From positions 372,001-436,000 of the forward strand of contig NZ_JACBYW010000001.1 in the NCBI RefSeq assembly GCF_013408175.1: DNA of 64,000 nucleotides, read 5' to 3'. The notes under the pieces were generated by a model, which saw only the letters and a list, made by a program, of their open reading frames with translations, had not been told where the DNA came from and did not search any database. The position numbers and the translations under genes were made by a program. Shown piece after piece: positions 9,280-19,986 of this stretch. This DNA is from Actinopolyspora biskrensis. Lineage in GTDB: Bacteria; Actinomycetota; Actinomycetes; Mycobacteriales; Pseudonocardiaceae. Each line of letters starts with the position of its first letter. Positions within the stretch are counted from its first letter, which is position 1.

Positions 9280-10478
9280 TGACGGAGTCGACTCTCGAAA
9301 CGTCCGGCCGTGATGGCCTCGACGAGCAGGCCGGTGGCCAGCGGAACTCCGCGGCTCCGCCGCGGAGTTCCCGCGGTCACCGCTTCACCTCCTACGACGT
9401 GGAGGCCTTCGAGGTTCCCGGCGGTCGTGAGGAGGACTGGCGCTTCACCCCGATGAAGCGGCTGCGCGGACTGCACGACGGGTCCGCCTCGGCCACCGGT
9501 TCGTTGCGCGTCGAAGTGGACGGGAGCTCGGCCGCCAAGGTCGAGACCGTCGGCCGGGACGACGAGCGCCTCGGCACGGGTGGCGCGCCCGCGGACAGGG
9601 TCGCCGCGCAGTCGTGGAACTCGTTCACCGAGGCCACCGTGGTGACCATCCCGAAGGAGACCCGGGCCGCCGACCCGGTCACGGTCACCGTGCACGGACC
9701 GGGGCGGGACAGCACCGCCTACGGGCACCTGCAGGTGCGGGCCGAGCCCATGTCCGAGGCCACCGTGGTGCTGGACTACCGCGGTTCCGGCGTGATCGGT
9801 GACAACGTCGAGATGATCGCCGAGGAATCCGCGCGGTTGTCGGTGATCACCATCCACGACTTCGAGGGGGACGCCACCCAGGTCTCCTCCGAGCACGCCC
9901 ACCTCGGCAAGGACGCGGTGTTCCGCCACTTCGCCGTCACTCTCGGCGGGGACCTCGTGCGGGTCAACACCAAGGTGACCTTCGCCGACCGCGGCGGTGA
10001 CGCCGAGATCCTCGGGGTGTACTTCACCGACGGCGGCCAGCACCAGGAGCACCGGCTGCTGATGGACCACGCCCAGCCGAACTGCCGCAGCAACGTCACC
10101 TACAAGGGGGCGCTGCAGGGCGATTCGGCCAGGTCGGTCTGGATCGGCGACGTGTTGATCCAGGCAGCGGCCGAGGGCACGGACACCTTCGAGCTCAACC
10201 GCAACCTCGTGCTCACCGAGGGGGCTCGCGCCGATTCGGTGCCGAACCTGGAGATCGAGACCGGAGAGATCGCCGGGGCCGGTCACGCCAGCGCGATCGG
10301 GCGTTTCGACGACGAGCAGCTCTTCTACCTGCAGGCGAGGGGCATCCCCTACGACCAGGCACGTCGGCTGGTCGTGCGCGGCTTCTTCGGCGAGATCCTG
10401 CAGAAGATCACGATCGACGAGGTCCGCGAGCGGCTGGAGGCCGCGATCGACGAGGAACTGGCGGCGGTCGGAGTTTAA
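9279..10478 (+). CDS. sufD: Fe-S cluster assembly protein SufD
   Basis: SufD is the SufB paralogue in the SufBC2D complex and is needed for iron acquisition during assembly. The 399-residue protein has a divergent N-terminus (EVPGGREEDWRFTPMKRLRG), the shared beta-helix core, and the C-terminal signature IGRFDDEQLFYLQARGI. A core His lies in DHAQPNCRSNVTYKGAL. It starts at an ATGA overlap with sufB. The next gene begins 104 bases downstream, the only sizeable gap in the operon. Confidence 0.95.
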   Translation: MTESTLETSGRDGLDEQAGGQRNSAAPPRSSRGHRFTSYDVEAFEVPGGREEDWRFTPMKRLRGLHDGSASATGSLRVEVDGSSAAKVETVGRDDERLGTGGAPADRVAAQSWNSFTEATVVTIPKETRAADPVTVTVHGPGRDSTAYGHLQVRAEPMSEATVVLDYRGSGVIGDNVEMIAEESARLSVITIHDFEGDATQVSSEHAHLGKDAVFRHFAVTLGGDLVRVNTKVTFADRGGDAEILGVYFTDGGQHQEHRLLMDHAQPNCRSNVTYKGALQGDSARSVWIGDVLIQAAAEGTDTFELNRNLVLTEGARADSVPNLEIETGEIAGAGHASAIGRFDDEQLFYLQARGIPYDQARRLVVRGFFGEILQKITIDEVRERLEAAIDEELAAVGV

Positions 10479-10582
10479 CCGGCCACGGCCGAAGCGCTCC
10501 GGCGTTTCGGCCCCGCCCACCGCCGCTGCCGCGGCGTCAGACAACAGCTTTTCGCGCCAACACCGGGAGAAGAACGAACACG

Positions 10583-12693
<2,111 letters not shown>

Positions 12694-12703
12694 GGATGTG
12701 GTG

Positions 12704-13165
12704 ATGCAGCTCGAACAGATGTACCAGGAGATCATCCTGGACCACTACCGCAATCCGCATCGGCACGGTCTGCGGGAACCGTTCGACGCCGAGTCGTTTC
12801 AGGTCAACCCGACCTGTGGTGACGAGGTCACGTTACGCGTTCACTTGACCGGTACCGGAACGGAGGCCACCGTCGAGGACGTCTCCTACTCCGGACAGGG
12901 CTGTTCCATCAGTCAGGCCGCTACCTCGGTGCTGACGGATCTGGTGGTCGGACGTCCGTTGCAGGAGGCGTTGGACAAGCAGGCCGCCTTCACCGAGCTT
13001 ATGGAGGGGCGCGGCCAGGTCGAACCCGACGAGGACGTCCTGGAGGACGGTGTCGCCTTCGCAGGAGTCGCCAAGTACCCCATGCGGGTCAAATGCGCCC
13101 TGCTGGGGTGGATGGCGTTCCGGGACGCCGTATCGCGCGTTGTCGATGAGGTGGGAGCGTCATGA
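12704..13165 (+). CDS. sufU: Sulfur-transfer protein SufU
   Basis: SufU is a zinc-bound IscU-like protein that accepts persulfide sulfur from SufS. The 153-residue protein has the three conserved cysteines Cys38 (NPTCGDEV), Cys67 (GQGCSISQ) and Cys131 (VKCALLGW), plus Asp40, which together with Cys38 forms the zinc site. The family insertion before the last Cys is present. The ATG at 12704 is preferred because GAGGA lies seven bases upstream; GTG codons at 12698 and 12701 are alternatives. The stop overlaps the sufT start. Confidence 0.94.
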   Translation: MQLEQMYQEIILDHYRNPHRHGLREPFDAESFQVNPTCGDEVTLRVHLTGTGTEATVEDVSYSGQGCSISQAATSVLTDLVVGRPLQEALDKQAAFTELMEGRGQVEPDEDVLEDGVAFAGVAKYPMRVKCALLGWMAFRDAVSRVVDEVGAS

Positions 13166-13599
13166 CCAGTACTGAGAACGAATCCCGCACGGGCGGGGTC
13201 GCCACGGAGGAAGGCGCCGACGAGGTGGTTCGCGGGGCCGAGGGCATGCCCGAGACCGCGACGGCAGCGGCCGAGCTGGCCTCGAAGGAGGACGTCGAGG
13301 AGGCCATGCGCGACGTGGTCGACCCCGAGCTGGGAATCAACGTGGTCGACCTCGGTCTGGTGTACGGAGTGCAGGTCGAGCAGGACAACTCGGCGACCAT
13401 CGAGATGACGCTGACGTCCCCGGCCTGCCCGCTCACCGACGTCATCGAGGAGCAGGCGCGCTCCGCGTTGACCGGTGGACCCGGTGGCGGTCTGGTCAAC
13501 GACTTCCAGATCAGCTGGGTGTGGATTCCGCCGTGGGGGCCGGAGAAGATCACCGAGGAGGGACGGGAGCAGCTCAGGGCCCTCGGCTTCACGCTGTGA
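13162..13599 (+). CDS. sufT: SufT, MIP18/DUF59 Fe-S assembly factor
   Basis: DUF59/MIP18 proteins act late in Fe-S delivery to target enzymes. This 145-residue protein has about 45 acidic variable residues and then the domain: EEAMRDVVDPELGINVVDLG, the cysteine motif SPACPLTD, and the C-terminal VWIPPWGPEKITEEGREQLR. It starts at an ATGA overlap with sufU and is the last gene of the operon, matching Rv1466. A strong hairpin follows 50 bases downstream. Confidence 0.93.
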   Translation: MTSTENESRTGGVATEEGADEVVRGAEGMPETATAAAELASKEDVEEAMRDVVDPELGINVVDLGLVYGVQVEQDNSATIEMTLTSPACPLTDVIEEQARSALTGGPGGGLVNDFQISWVWIPPWGPEKITEEGREQLRALGFTL

Positions 13600-13650
13600 G
13601 TCGAGTGGCCGTGGAAGGCGGGACTCCCGCGAACTGAAGCGATCCCCGCA

Positions 13651-13681
13651 CGGACCCCGGGAAGGTGTTTCCCGGGGTCCG
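13651..13681. terminator. SUF operon terminator
   Basis: A perfect 13-base inverted repeat (CGGACCCCGGGAA and its complement) with a GGTGT loop lies 51 bases after the sufT stop and is followed by TTCTC. The convergent gene ends at 13721, so the hairpin could serve both strands. Confidence 0.85.
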
Positions 13682-13720
13682 TTCTCGTCGCGGCGGCCTC
13701 CGCCCCGAACCGGGGAGCCG

Positions 13721-15517
13721 TCAGAGGTTCCCCCGGCGGCGCCCGTTGTGCGGCCCGCCCGAACCGCCGAGGGGCGGGTCCGGATCGCGGTCCGGGAACA
13801 CCGGCTCGGTCTGCTCCGGTATGTCCTCGTGGCCACGCAGCACGTCGACACGGTCCGAGCCGATCCGCGACATCACCCAGCTGGACCCGACGAGTGACTT
13901 GGCCTGCTGCTTCAGCGGGACCAGCATCCGGGAGGCCTCCTGGTACGAGGCGGTCCCGCTCTGGGTGCACACGAGAGTGGACAGGGAGAGGCCCACCCGT
14001 ATCCCCCCGGCTTCCCGGGGCGGGTCGAGGACCATCTCGGCGAGGGTGACCAGATCGTCCAGGTTCGCCACGAGCAGGAAGTCGTCCCCGCCGACGTGCC
14101 CGACCCGCACCGAGTCCAGGGCGGTGGCCGCGTCGGTGAGACTCCTGCCGACCGAGCGGATCAGCTCGTCCCCGGTGGAGAAGCCCGCGTTGTCGTTGAC
14201 GCTCTTGAAACCGTCGATGTCCAGCCAGCTCAGCGCGAAGACCTCGCCGCCTGCGATCCGCGAGTCCACATCGCGCTGGATGGCGTCGCTGCCGGGGAGT
14301 CTGGTGAGCGGGTTGAGCGCGGCGGCCTGTTCCGCCCGGAACTCCGCCATGCCGCGAATCAGATGAACCGCGCGGACCACCCCGAGGCACCTGCCCTGCT
14401 CGTCCACGACCACGGCGTCGTCGTGCACCCTCGTCTGATCGGAACCGCTGACCAGGTTCAGGGCCTCCATCGCCGTGGTGGCGGTGTTGACCACCCTGGG
14501 TTCGTCGGCCAGCCGGGCGGCGGGTCGTTGTGCGTGCAGCGCGTGACCGTAGGGGCCGGTGACGGCGAGCAGAAAACGGTTGCGGTCGATGGAGTACTCG
14601 GGCCTGTTGTACTGGTCCACGAGCACCACACCGCTGACCTCTGGGTGATCGGACAGCACCCCGCGCACCGAGTCCGCCGTGGTATCGGAGGGCAGCATGG
14701 TCGCCGGGGAGAGGAAATCGGTGACCCGGGGGCCGGAAGGCGTCGGCACGGAGTCGGCGGGGGCGTCGGTGATCTCGGCGGCGGGTTCCGTGATCTGCAG
14801 GGACGTGGGCGGCCGCCGCGCGGCCGGGGCCAACAGGTTGCCCTGGACCGTCCGGACCCCCGACTGCCGGAGCGCGTCCAGCTGACGCTCGCTCTCCACG
14901 CCTTCCGCGATGAGCACGGCTCCGGTCGCCTCGCACAGGCCGCGCAGCGACCTCAGCAGAGCGGTGCTTCCGGGGTCGTCGGGCAGCCCCTGCACCACTC
15001 CGGGGTCGAGTTTGATGGCGTCCGGCCCCAGGTCCGTGATCAGCTTGAGCGGGACGTCCCCCTCACCGATCCCGTCGATCGCGATCCGGTACCCGTGGGA
15101 GCGCAACCGTTCGACCTCGGTGCGGAGCTTGTCGAACTCCAACCTGGCGAACGGGGGGCTGAGTTCGAGGGTGATCTCGGGGGCGCGGCGTCCGACCTCG
15201 GCGAGTTTGTCGTGCAGCGCGCGCATCCGATCGGATTCGTAGGCGACCGTCCCGCCGAAGACGTTGAGGTGCAGCGGCAGCAGGGACTGCTGCTCGGAAA
15301 CCCGGTCCACGGCTGAAACGGCCAGTTCTACGTCCAGCTCACCGACCCGCCGGTCGCGGGCGGCCTCGCGGAACAGGTCGGTGATGTGCCCGTCCGCGGG
15401 ACGGGCGAGCGCCTCCACGGACACCACCGCGCCGGTGCGGATGTTGATCAGTGGCTGGAACGCGAATCGCACGTCGTTGGCGGGCCCAAGCACGTGGTCG
15501 ATACTGCCCGGATTCAT
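13721..15517 (-). CDS. EAL-CBS-GGDEF cyclic-di-GMP signalling protein with a degenerate EAL domain
   Basis: The 598-residue protein has an EAL-type domain (about 1-235), a linker, a tandem CBS-like region (about 265-390), a GGDEF domain (about 400-560) and a proline/charge-rich tail. The EAL motif is at 35-37, and E205 (AEGVES) and Q225 (VQGN) are kept. The canonical DDFG metal motif reads DGIG at 148-151, losing the second Asp, and ELTE reads ELSP. The GGDEF active loop is GGDDF at 476-480, compatible with cyclase activity. It is probably a diguanylate cyclase or c-di-GMP sensor with weak or no phosphodiesterase activity. No transmembrane segment is seen. Confidence 0.85.
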   Translation of the reverse strand: MNPGSIDHVLGPANDVRFAFQPLINIRTGAVVSVEALARPADGHITDLFREAARDRRVGELDVELAVSAVDRVSEQQSLLPLHLNVFGGTVAYESDRMRALHDKLAEVGRRAPEITLELSPPFARLEFDKLRTEVERLRSHGYRIAIDGIGEGDVPLKLITDLGPDAIKLDPGVVQGLPDDPGSTALLRSLRGLCEATGAVLIAEGVESERQLDALRQSGVRTVQGNLLAPAARRPPTSLQITEPAAEITDAPADSVPTPSGPRVTDFLSPATMLPSDTTADSVRGVLSDHPEVSGVVLVDQYNRPEYSIDRNRFLLAVTGPYGHALHAQRPAARLADEPRVVNTATTAMEALNLVSGSDQTRVHDDAVVVDEQGRCLGVVRAVHLIRGMAEFRAEQAAALNPLTRLPGSDAIQRDVDSRIAGGEVFALSWLDIDGFKSVNDNAGFSTGDELIRSVGRSLTDAATALDSVRVGHVGGDDFLLVANLDDLVTLAEMVLDPPREAGGIRVGLSLSTLVCTQSGTASYQEASRMLVPLKQQAKSLVGSSWVMSRIGSDRVDVLRGHEDIPEQTEPVFPDRDPDPPLGGSGGPHNGRRRGNL

Positions 15518-15604
15518 GCCTTCTCAGCGAGTCCGTTCACCAGCTGTTCACTGACATATCAACGCTCCTGCCTGACAGCGCTCGTTCGGAGTCCTCGAGC
15601 TCGT

Positions 15605-15728
15605 GCTTCGGAGCGGAGAGCACCGAAACATCCCCCCAGCTCGCAGGCACCACCGCGGGGTCTTCCGCGTCGTGCTCTCGCGAGGGCGTCCTCGACCGGC
15701 GCGTAGGTCGTTACCCGATGTCGAGACC
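15605..15728 (-). repeat. Dispersed intergenic repeat, copy D (inverted)
   Basis: Read on the minus strand, this block aligns with 38161-38315. Shared words include ACGACCT, CCTCGCGAGAGC and a closing TTCGG-loop-CCGAA hairpin (15607-15627). It occupies the middle of the 430-base gap between the EAL-GGDEF gene and the lycopene cyclase gene; I see nothing else convincing in that gap. Confidence 0.6.
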
Positions 15729-15947
15729 CTGCTTCCGCGAGCGGGTGGAAGGATTTCGTCCGGCGACCACCAGGGCAGCCGAGTCAACGAAGTCCTACTG
15801 GTCGTCCTGCGACAACATAGCGCGTTCGTTCCCGCCGTGACAGCAATCAGGGGTGTGCGATGTGGCGATCCACACAACAGACCGATCACGGGGGGACACG
15901 CTGCGCCGCCGGTTCCGGGAGGTCCCGGCCCGCGTGGGGAAGGAGGC

Positions 15948-17183
15948 TCAGGGGCGCGTCCCGTCCCGGGGCCTCCTGCCTCCGCCGCTTCCGAGCACAC
16001 CGTGCCCGAACAGGCCCCCGTGAACCAGCCGGTGGCGCAGCCACCAGGGAGAACGGCGGAACAGTTCCGTCATCGCCCCGCTGCTGCCGCCGGGGTCACT
16101 CGTCGAAGTGAGAAACGAGTGGCGTCGTTCGGCGGGCATCGTGAAGAACACGTCGAAGAAACGGGGGACCACCTCGGGCGGCATCGCGAGCAGCCCTTCG
16201 GCGGCGCGCAGCTGCAGCACGCGGTTCAGCAGGGCCGAGCCGGGCCAGATCACCGAGCGGGCGTCGCGGGCCGCGGTCACCGGACCGTGCTCCAGGCCGT
16301 CGGACAGGGCACCTGCGACGAACGGGGCCAGCCGCAGGACGGTGGCCACGCTGAATCCCGTGGCGGGGTGTATCAGTCCCGCGGAGGCGCCGAAGGGAAC
16401 CAGCCCGAACGGAACCGTCCGTCCGGACTCGGGAACGGGGTCGTCCAGCGCGAAGCGGACCCGCTCCTCGTGCGTGCCCTTCGCGAAGGGCACACCGGCC
16501 GCGCGCAGCCTGCTCCGCAGCCGACCGCGCAGCGTGCTCAACGGCAGACCGGGACGACGCGCCAGCGCCGTCTCCTCCAGCAGCATCCGGTTGCCCGGCC
16601 AGGGCACCGCGTAGAGGAAGCTCGGCCACGAGCCGTCGTTGCCCGGTGCCTGGCGCCAGTCCATGAAAATCCCCTGCTCCGGGGTGGCCAGCGGTCGGGC
16701 CTGCGGTTCGTCCACCACCACGCCGACGGCGGTCTGCTCGCTGGCCGTGCGGGCCGGCCGTCCTCCGCAGAGGGTCCGGTTGCCTCCCGTGGCGTCGACC
16801 ACCACCGCGGCCCGAAGCGAACGCCCGTCCCGCAGCCGGACCGTTCGTCGGTCTCCCGTTCGCTCCAGCGTGTGAACGGTTCCGGTCACCTCGCGGACCG
16901 TCGTTCTGCGCAACCGGCGGTGCAGCTCCGCGTTGTCCAGCACGCAGTACTCGCCCGTGAGGGAATGGGCGCGGGTTCCGACGGCCGTCATCCTCCCGGC
17001 CGTGGTGGCCACGACCTCGTCACCGAGGGACGCGGGCAGCTCCGCGCGCCACAGCGCGTAGGTGTGGGGCCAGCACTCGTCCGGAGCGGGATCGACCAGG
17101 GTCACGCCCAGCCCGATGTCGGCGCAGGCGGCGGCCAGTGCTCTCCCCGCGGGGCCCGCTCCGCAGACCAGTACATCCGTCAT
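15948..17183 (-). CDS. Lycopene cyclase family flavoprotein
   Basis: CrtY/CrtL-type enzymes cyclise the psi-ends of lycopene to beta-rings using reduced FAD. The 411-residue protein opens with the nucleotide-binding motif VLVCGAGPAGRALA and has the family segments YALWRAEL, VVVDATGG, FMDWR and GLIHPATGFSV. The ATG has GGAGG seven bases upstream. No crtE, crtB or crtI lies within the window, so it is either a detached carotenoid gene or a relative acting on another polyene. It diverges from dgt with about 140 bases between them. Confidence 0.85.
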   Translation of the reverse strand: MTDVLVCGAGPAGRALAAACADIGLGVTLVDPAPDECWPHTYALWRAELPASLGDEVVATTAGRMTAVGTRAHSLTGEYCVLDNAELHRRLRRTTVREVTGTVHTLERTGDRRTVRLRDGRSLRAAVVVDATGGNRTLCGGRPARTASEQTAVGVVVDEPQARPLATPEQGIFMDWRQAPGNDGSWPSFLYAVPWPGNRMLLEETALARRPGLPLSTLRGRLRSRLRAAGVPFAKGTHEERVRFALDDPVPESGRTVPFGLVPFGASAGLIHPATGFSVATVLRLAPFVAGALSDGLEHGPVTAARDARSVIWPGSALLNRVLQLRAAEGLLAMPPEVVPRFFDVFFTMPAERRHSFLTSTSDPGGSSGAMTELFRRSPWWLRHRLVHGGLFGHGVLGSGGGRRPRDGTRP

Positions 17184-17314
17184 CGTGCCTCCAATCGGCG
17201 GGGACCCCGGCGCTCCCGTCGGGATCCCCGGTGGAGTGCGGGATGTCCCCACCCGACGAGAGCGGCCGGGCCGACACGAACGACGAGCGGTGCTCGCCCC
17301 GGGTCGGCAGAAGA

Positions 17315-17320
17315 TAGCGT
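17315..17320 (+). promoter_or_regulatory. -10 element of a probable leaderless dgt promoter
   Basis: TAGCGT ends six bases before the dgt ATG with no Shine-Dalgarno sequence between, the same layout as at 36855 and 60486. Confidence 0.5.
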
Positions 17321-17326
17321 GACGGC

Positions 17327-18934
17327 ATGGAAAAGGATCCGCCAACCGGGCGAACCGCACGGCGCAGCAGCACCGGAACGGGAGGAGTCGAGGAGCACGG
17401 GACACCGCACCAGTCGTCGGATCTGGCCTCCAGCCCGTTCCGCGCGGACCGGGACCGGGTCTCCGGCTCCGCCTTCTTCGCGCGTCTCGGCGGGGTCACC
17501 CAGGTCGTCAGTCCCAGCGGCTCCGGCCTGCTGCTGCACAACAGACTGACCCACAGCCTCAAGGTCGCCCAGGTCGCGCGGGCGTTGGGGGAGAACCTGC
17601 TCGGCGACGCGGCCGGTCGGGACACGATGAACCGGCTCGGTGGCTGCGACCTCGACGTGGTGGAGGGAGCGGGGCTCGCCCACGATCTGGGGCACCCTCC
17701 GTTCGGGCACCTCGGTGAACGGGTTCTCGACCGCATCGCGCGTCAGCGCTTCGGGCTCGTGGACGGCTTCGAGGGCAACGCCCAGACGTTCCGCATCGTC
17801 AGCAGCATCGACGTCCGCGGGGGTGGAGGGGACGGCCTGGACCTGACCGCGGCGATGCGGGCCGCCCTGCTGAAGTACCCGTGGACGCGGTTGTCCCGCC
17901 CCGATCCGCATCCGCGTTCGCTGCCGGTACCGCCGCGCGGGGCCTCCGAGCCGGAGGACGCGCCGGAGACGGGGGCCTCGAAGTTCTCGTGCTACAGCAC
18001 CGAGCTCGACGACATGCTCGACTGCAGGTCCGTGTTCTCCGGCCGTCTGGAGAGCTGGCAGCAGAGCGTTGAGGCCTCGGTCATGGACACCGCCGACGAC
18101 ATCGCCTACGCGATCCACGACCTGGAGGATTTCCACCGTGTGGGCATCCTGCAGCACGCCACCGTTTCCACGGAGCTGACCGAGTGGCTCGGTCGCTGCG
18201 TCGAGCTGGCCCGCATCGACGAACACGCGCTGCAGCGTGGCATCGAGGCCCCGGGGTACTCCCTGGAGAGCCTGCGCAGGAGGCTGCGTTCCAAGGATTC
18301 CTGGATCGCCGACGACGAGGCGTTCGTCAACGCGGTCAAGAAGGTTCAGTCCGATCTCGTCACCAAGCTGCTGGAACAGCCGTTCGACCGCTCCAAGCAG
18401 GCGGAGCAGGCGGTCGCGGCGTTTTCCGGGAACTGGACCCGGCGTCTGGTGGAAGGAGTGCGGGTGGAGGCCGATCCCACCACCCGCTCCGGGCACGTGA
18501 CCCTGGACACGGAGCAGTGGCACGAGGTGCAGATACTGAAGTTCGTGCACCGGCGCTTCGTGCTGCAACGTCCGGACCTCGCGCTGCACCAGCGCGGTCA
18601 GGACAGGTTGTTGAGCAAGCTGGTCCAGGCGCTGGACGAATGGCTGATCGACCGCAGCGAGTCCGCCCGGCTGCCGCATCGGCTGCGCGACCTGTTCGAG
18701 CACGCCGCGGCCGAGCTCGAGGCGGTGAGCGTGCAGGACCCCGAGCTGTTGGGCCGCTCGAGAAGCAACGGTCCCGTGGACGAGGTTCCCGAACGGGAGA
18801 GGCTGGAGCGGATGGCCAGGGGGCGCGCGGTCATCGACTTCGTCGCCTCGTTGACCGACGAGCAGGCCGCCGCGCTGCTGGAGTCCCTGTCCGGTCGAAC
18901 CACCCAGCTGTGGTCTGACACCTTCGTCCTGTGA
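17327..18934 (+). CDS. dgt: Deoxyguanosinetriphosphate triphosphohydrolase-like protein
   Basis: This HD-superfamily enzyme hydrolyses dNTPs to the deoxynucleoside plus triphosphate, tuning dNTP pools. The 535-residue protein has the metal-binding residues of the HD fold: H76 in HNRLTHSLKV, H119-D120 in LAHDLGHPPFGH, and the distal Asp in MDTADDIAYAIHDLEDF. The first 35 residues are variable. Family length is normal for the actinobacterial long form. It overlaps the acVLRF1 gene by a GTGA junction, so nucleotide-pool control and ribosome rescue are co-translated here. Confidence 0.92.
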   Translation: MEKDPPTGRTARRSSTGTGGVEEHGTPHQSSDLASSPFRADRDRVSGSAFFARLGGVTQVVSPSGSGLLLHNRLTHSLKVAQVARALGENLLGDAAGRDTMNRLGGCDLDVVEGAGLAHDLGHPPFGHLGERVLDRIARQRFGLVDGFEGNAQTFRIVSSIDVRGGGGDGLDLTAAMRAALLKYPWTRLSRPDPHPRSLPVPPRGASEPEDAPETGASKFSCYSTELDDMLDCRSVFSGRLESWQQSVEASVMDTADDIAYAIHDLEDFHRVGILQHATVSTELTEWLGRCVELARIDEHALQRGIEAPGYSLESLRRRLRSKDSWIADDEAFVNAVKKVQSDLVTKLLEQPFDRSKQAEQAVAAFSGNWTRRLVEGVRVEADPTTRSGHVTLDTEQWHEVQILKFVHRRFVLQRPDLALHQRGQDRLLSKLVQALDEWLIDRSESARLPHRLRDLFEHAAAELEAVSVQDPELLGRSRSNGPVDEVPERERLERMARGRAVIDFVASLTDEQAAALLESLSGRTTQLWSDTFVL

Positions 18935-19608
18935 GCAAGGTGAGACAGCTGCCGGGTGGCGGCAGAGCGGTGGAGGTGGAGCCGGCGAGGCTTCCGGGCT
19001 GGTTCGAGCGGTTCGTGGGGAACCACGGGGGTGCCGAGTCGACCTCGGTGGGCCCGCGCGAGGTCCGGGTGCTGGCCGAGGACGGTGCGACCGCCCGGGT
19101 GCGGGTCCCTTTCGAGGAACTCGCACCTCCGCACGGGGAATCGTCCGGGCTGGATGTCGACGGGCTGGTCGCGCACGTGTCCCGCCGGAGGCGGACGGGG
19201 CTGGTTCTGGTCCGGCACGGCGCGCACAGCGTCGGTGTCGCGGAGGGGGAGCGGATCGTGTCCTCCTCCACCGATCGCCACTACGTGCAGGGCAGGAACA
19301 AGGCCGGAGGTTGGTCGCAGAAGCGCTATGCGCGCAGACGCGCGGGCCAGGCCCGCAAGGCCGTGGACTCGGCGGCCGAGGCCGTGGCCGAGGTGCTGCT
19401 TCCGGAGCGCGAGTCCCTGGACGGGGTGGTGCTCGGGGGTGACCGGCGGGCGCTCTCCGAGCTGGAGGAGGACAGCCGGTTGTCGCGGCTGTTGTCCCTG
19501 GCCGAGCCGCGGGTGCTGGAGGTGGCCGAACCGAGGCTCAGCGTGCTCAAGGAGGCGGCGCGGCGGGCGAGCGCCGTGGAGGTGGAGGTTCGCGAGCCCC
19601 CGGAGTGA
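18931..19608 (+). CDS. acVLRF1-family peptidyl-tRNA hydrolase (Vms1/ANKZF1-like)
   Basis: acVLRF1 proteins are actinobacterial relatives of the eRF1-like release factor domain of Vms1/ANKZF1 and are predicted to cleave peptidyl-tRNA on stalled ribosomes. The 225-residue protein carries the diagnostic loop HYVQGRNKAGGWSQKRYARR at about residues 112-131; its GWSQ glutamine is the counterpart of the eRF1 GGQ glutamine. The acidic C-terminal half forms the remaining alpha/beta domain. The GTG start lies within the dgt stop region. The function rests on family knowledge; activity of this copy is inferred. Confidence 0.85.
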   Translation: MSKVRQLPGGGRAVEVEPARLPGWFERFVGNHGGAESTSVGPREVRVLAEDGATARVRVPFEELAPPHGESSGLDVDGLVAHVSRRRRTGLVLVRHGAHSVGVAEGERIVSSSTDRHYVQGRNKAGGWSQKRYARRRAGQARKAVDSAAEAVAEVLLPERESLDGVVLGGDRRALSELEEDSRLSRLLSLAEPRVLEVAEPRLSVLKEAARRASAVEVEVREPPE

Positions 19609-19718
19609 TGGTCGTGTGCCGCGGAGCGCTGCTTCGCCCGGTCCGGAGCCTTCGGGCCCGCGCAGGCGCTCGTGAGTTCCGGGCGACAAATACCTGTCGG
19701 CTCCGCGGTCGTGGCCGG

Positions 19719-19986
19719 TATACTCGTCCCGGTTCGTGACCGGCCGTTTTCTCCGTGCTCGTGGATTCGTCGAGCGCGGATGGCCGCTCCCGCGAGTGGT
19801 CGCGGCCCGCGGTCCCTCCCCGCGCGAACTCGTGATGTCGTGTCGTGGGGTCCGCGAGCTCGGTACGACCCTCTTTCGGTCGCCGTCGGTGCGGCCCGCG
19901 ACTCCGTGCCGGCGGAGCGCGTGCTCGTCACGGCTGTTGCCGTCTGCAAATCTGTAGCCCCATACGTCTCGATCCGGAGTTTTTCG
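19719..19986 (+). promoter_or_regulatory. Candidate promoter and long leader of the ABC-F gene
   Basis: TATACT at 19719-19724 is a good -10 sequence in a 378-base gap, implying a leader of about 255 bases before the TTG start. The leader holds a GGCCGC...GCGGCC hairpin (19782-19807) and a short open frame (19835-19957, 40 Arg/Ser-rich codons) without a clear ribosome binding site. Many antibiotic-responsive ABC-F genes use such leaders for attenuation; that role is inference here. Confidence 0.4.

Noticed and set aside
19672-19986. 105-codon N-terminal extension of the ABC-F protein
   Set aside because: It has no conserved sequence, whereas a TTG with a good ribosome binding site gives an N-terminus matching known relatives.
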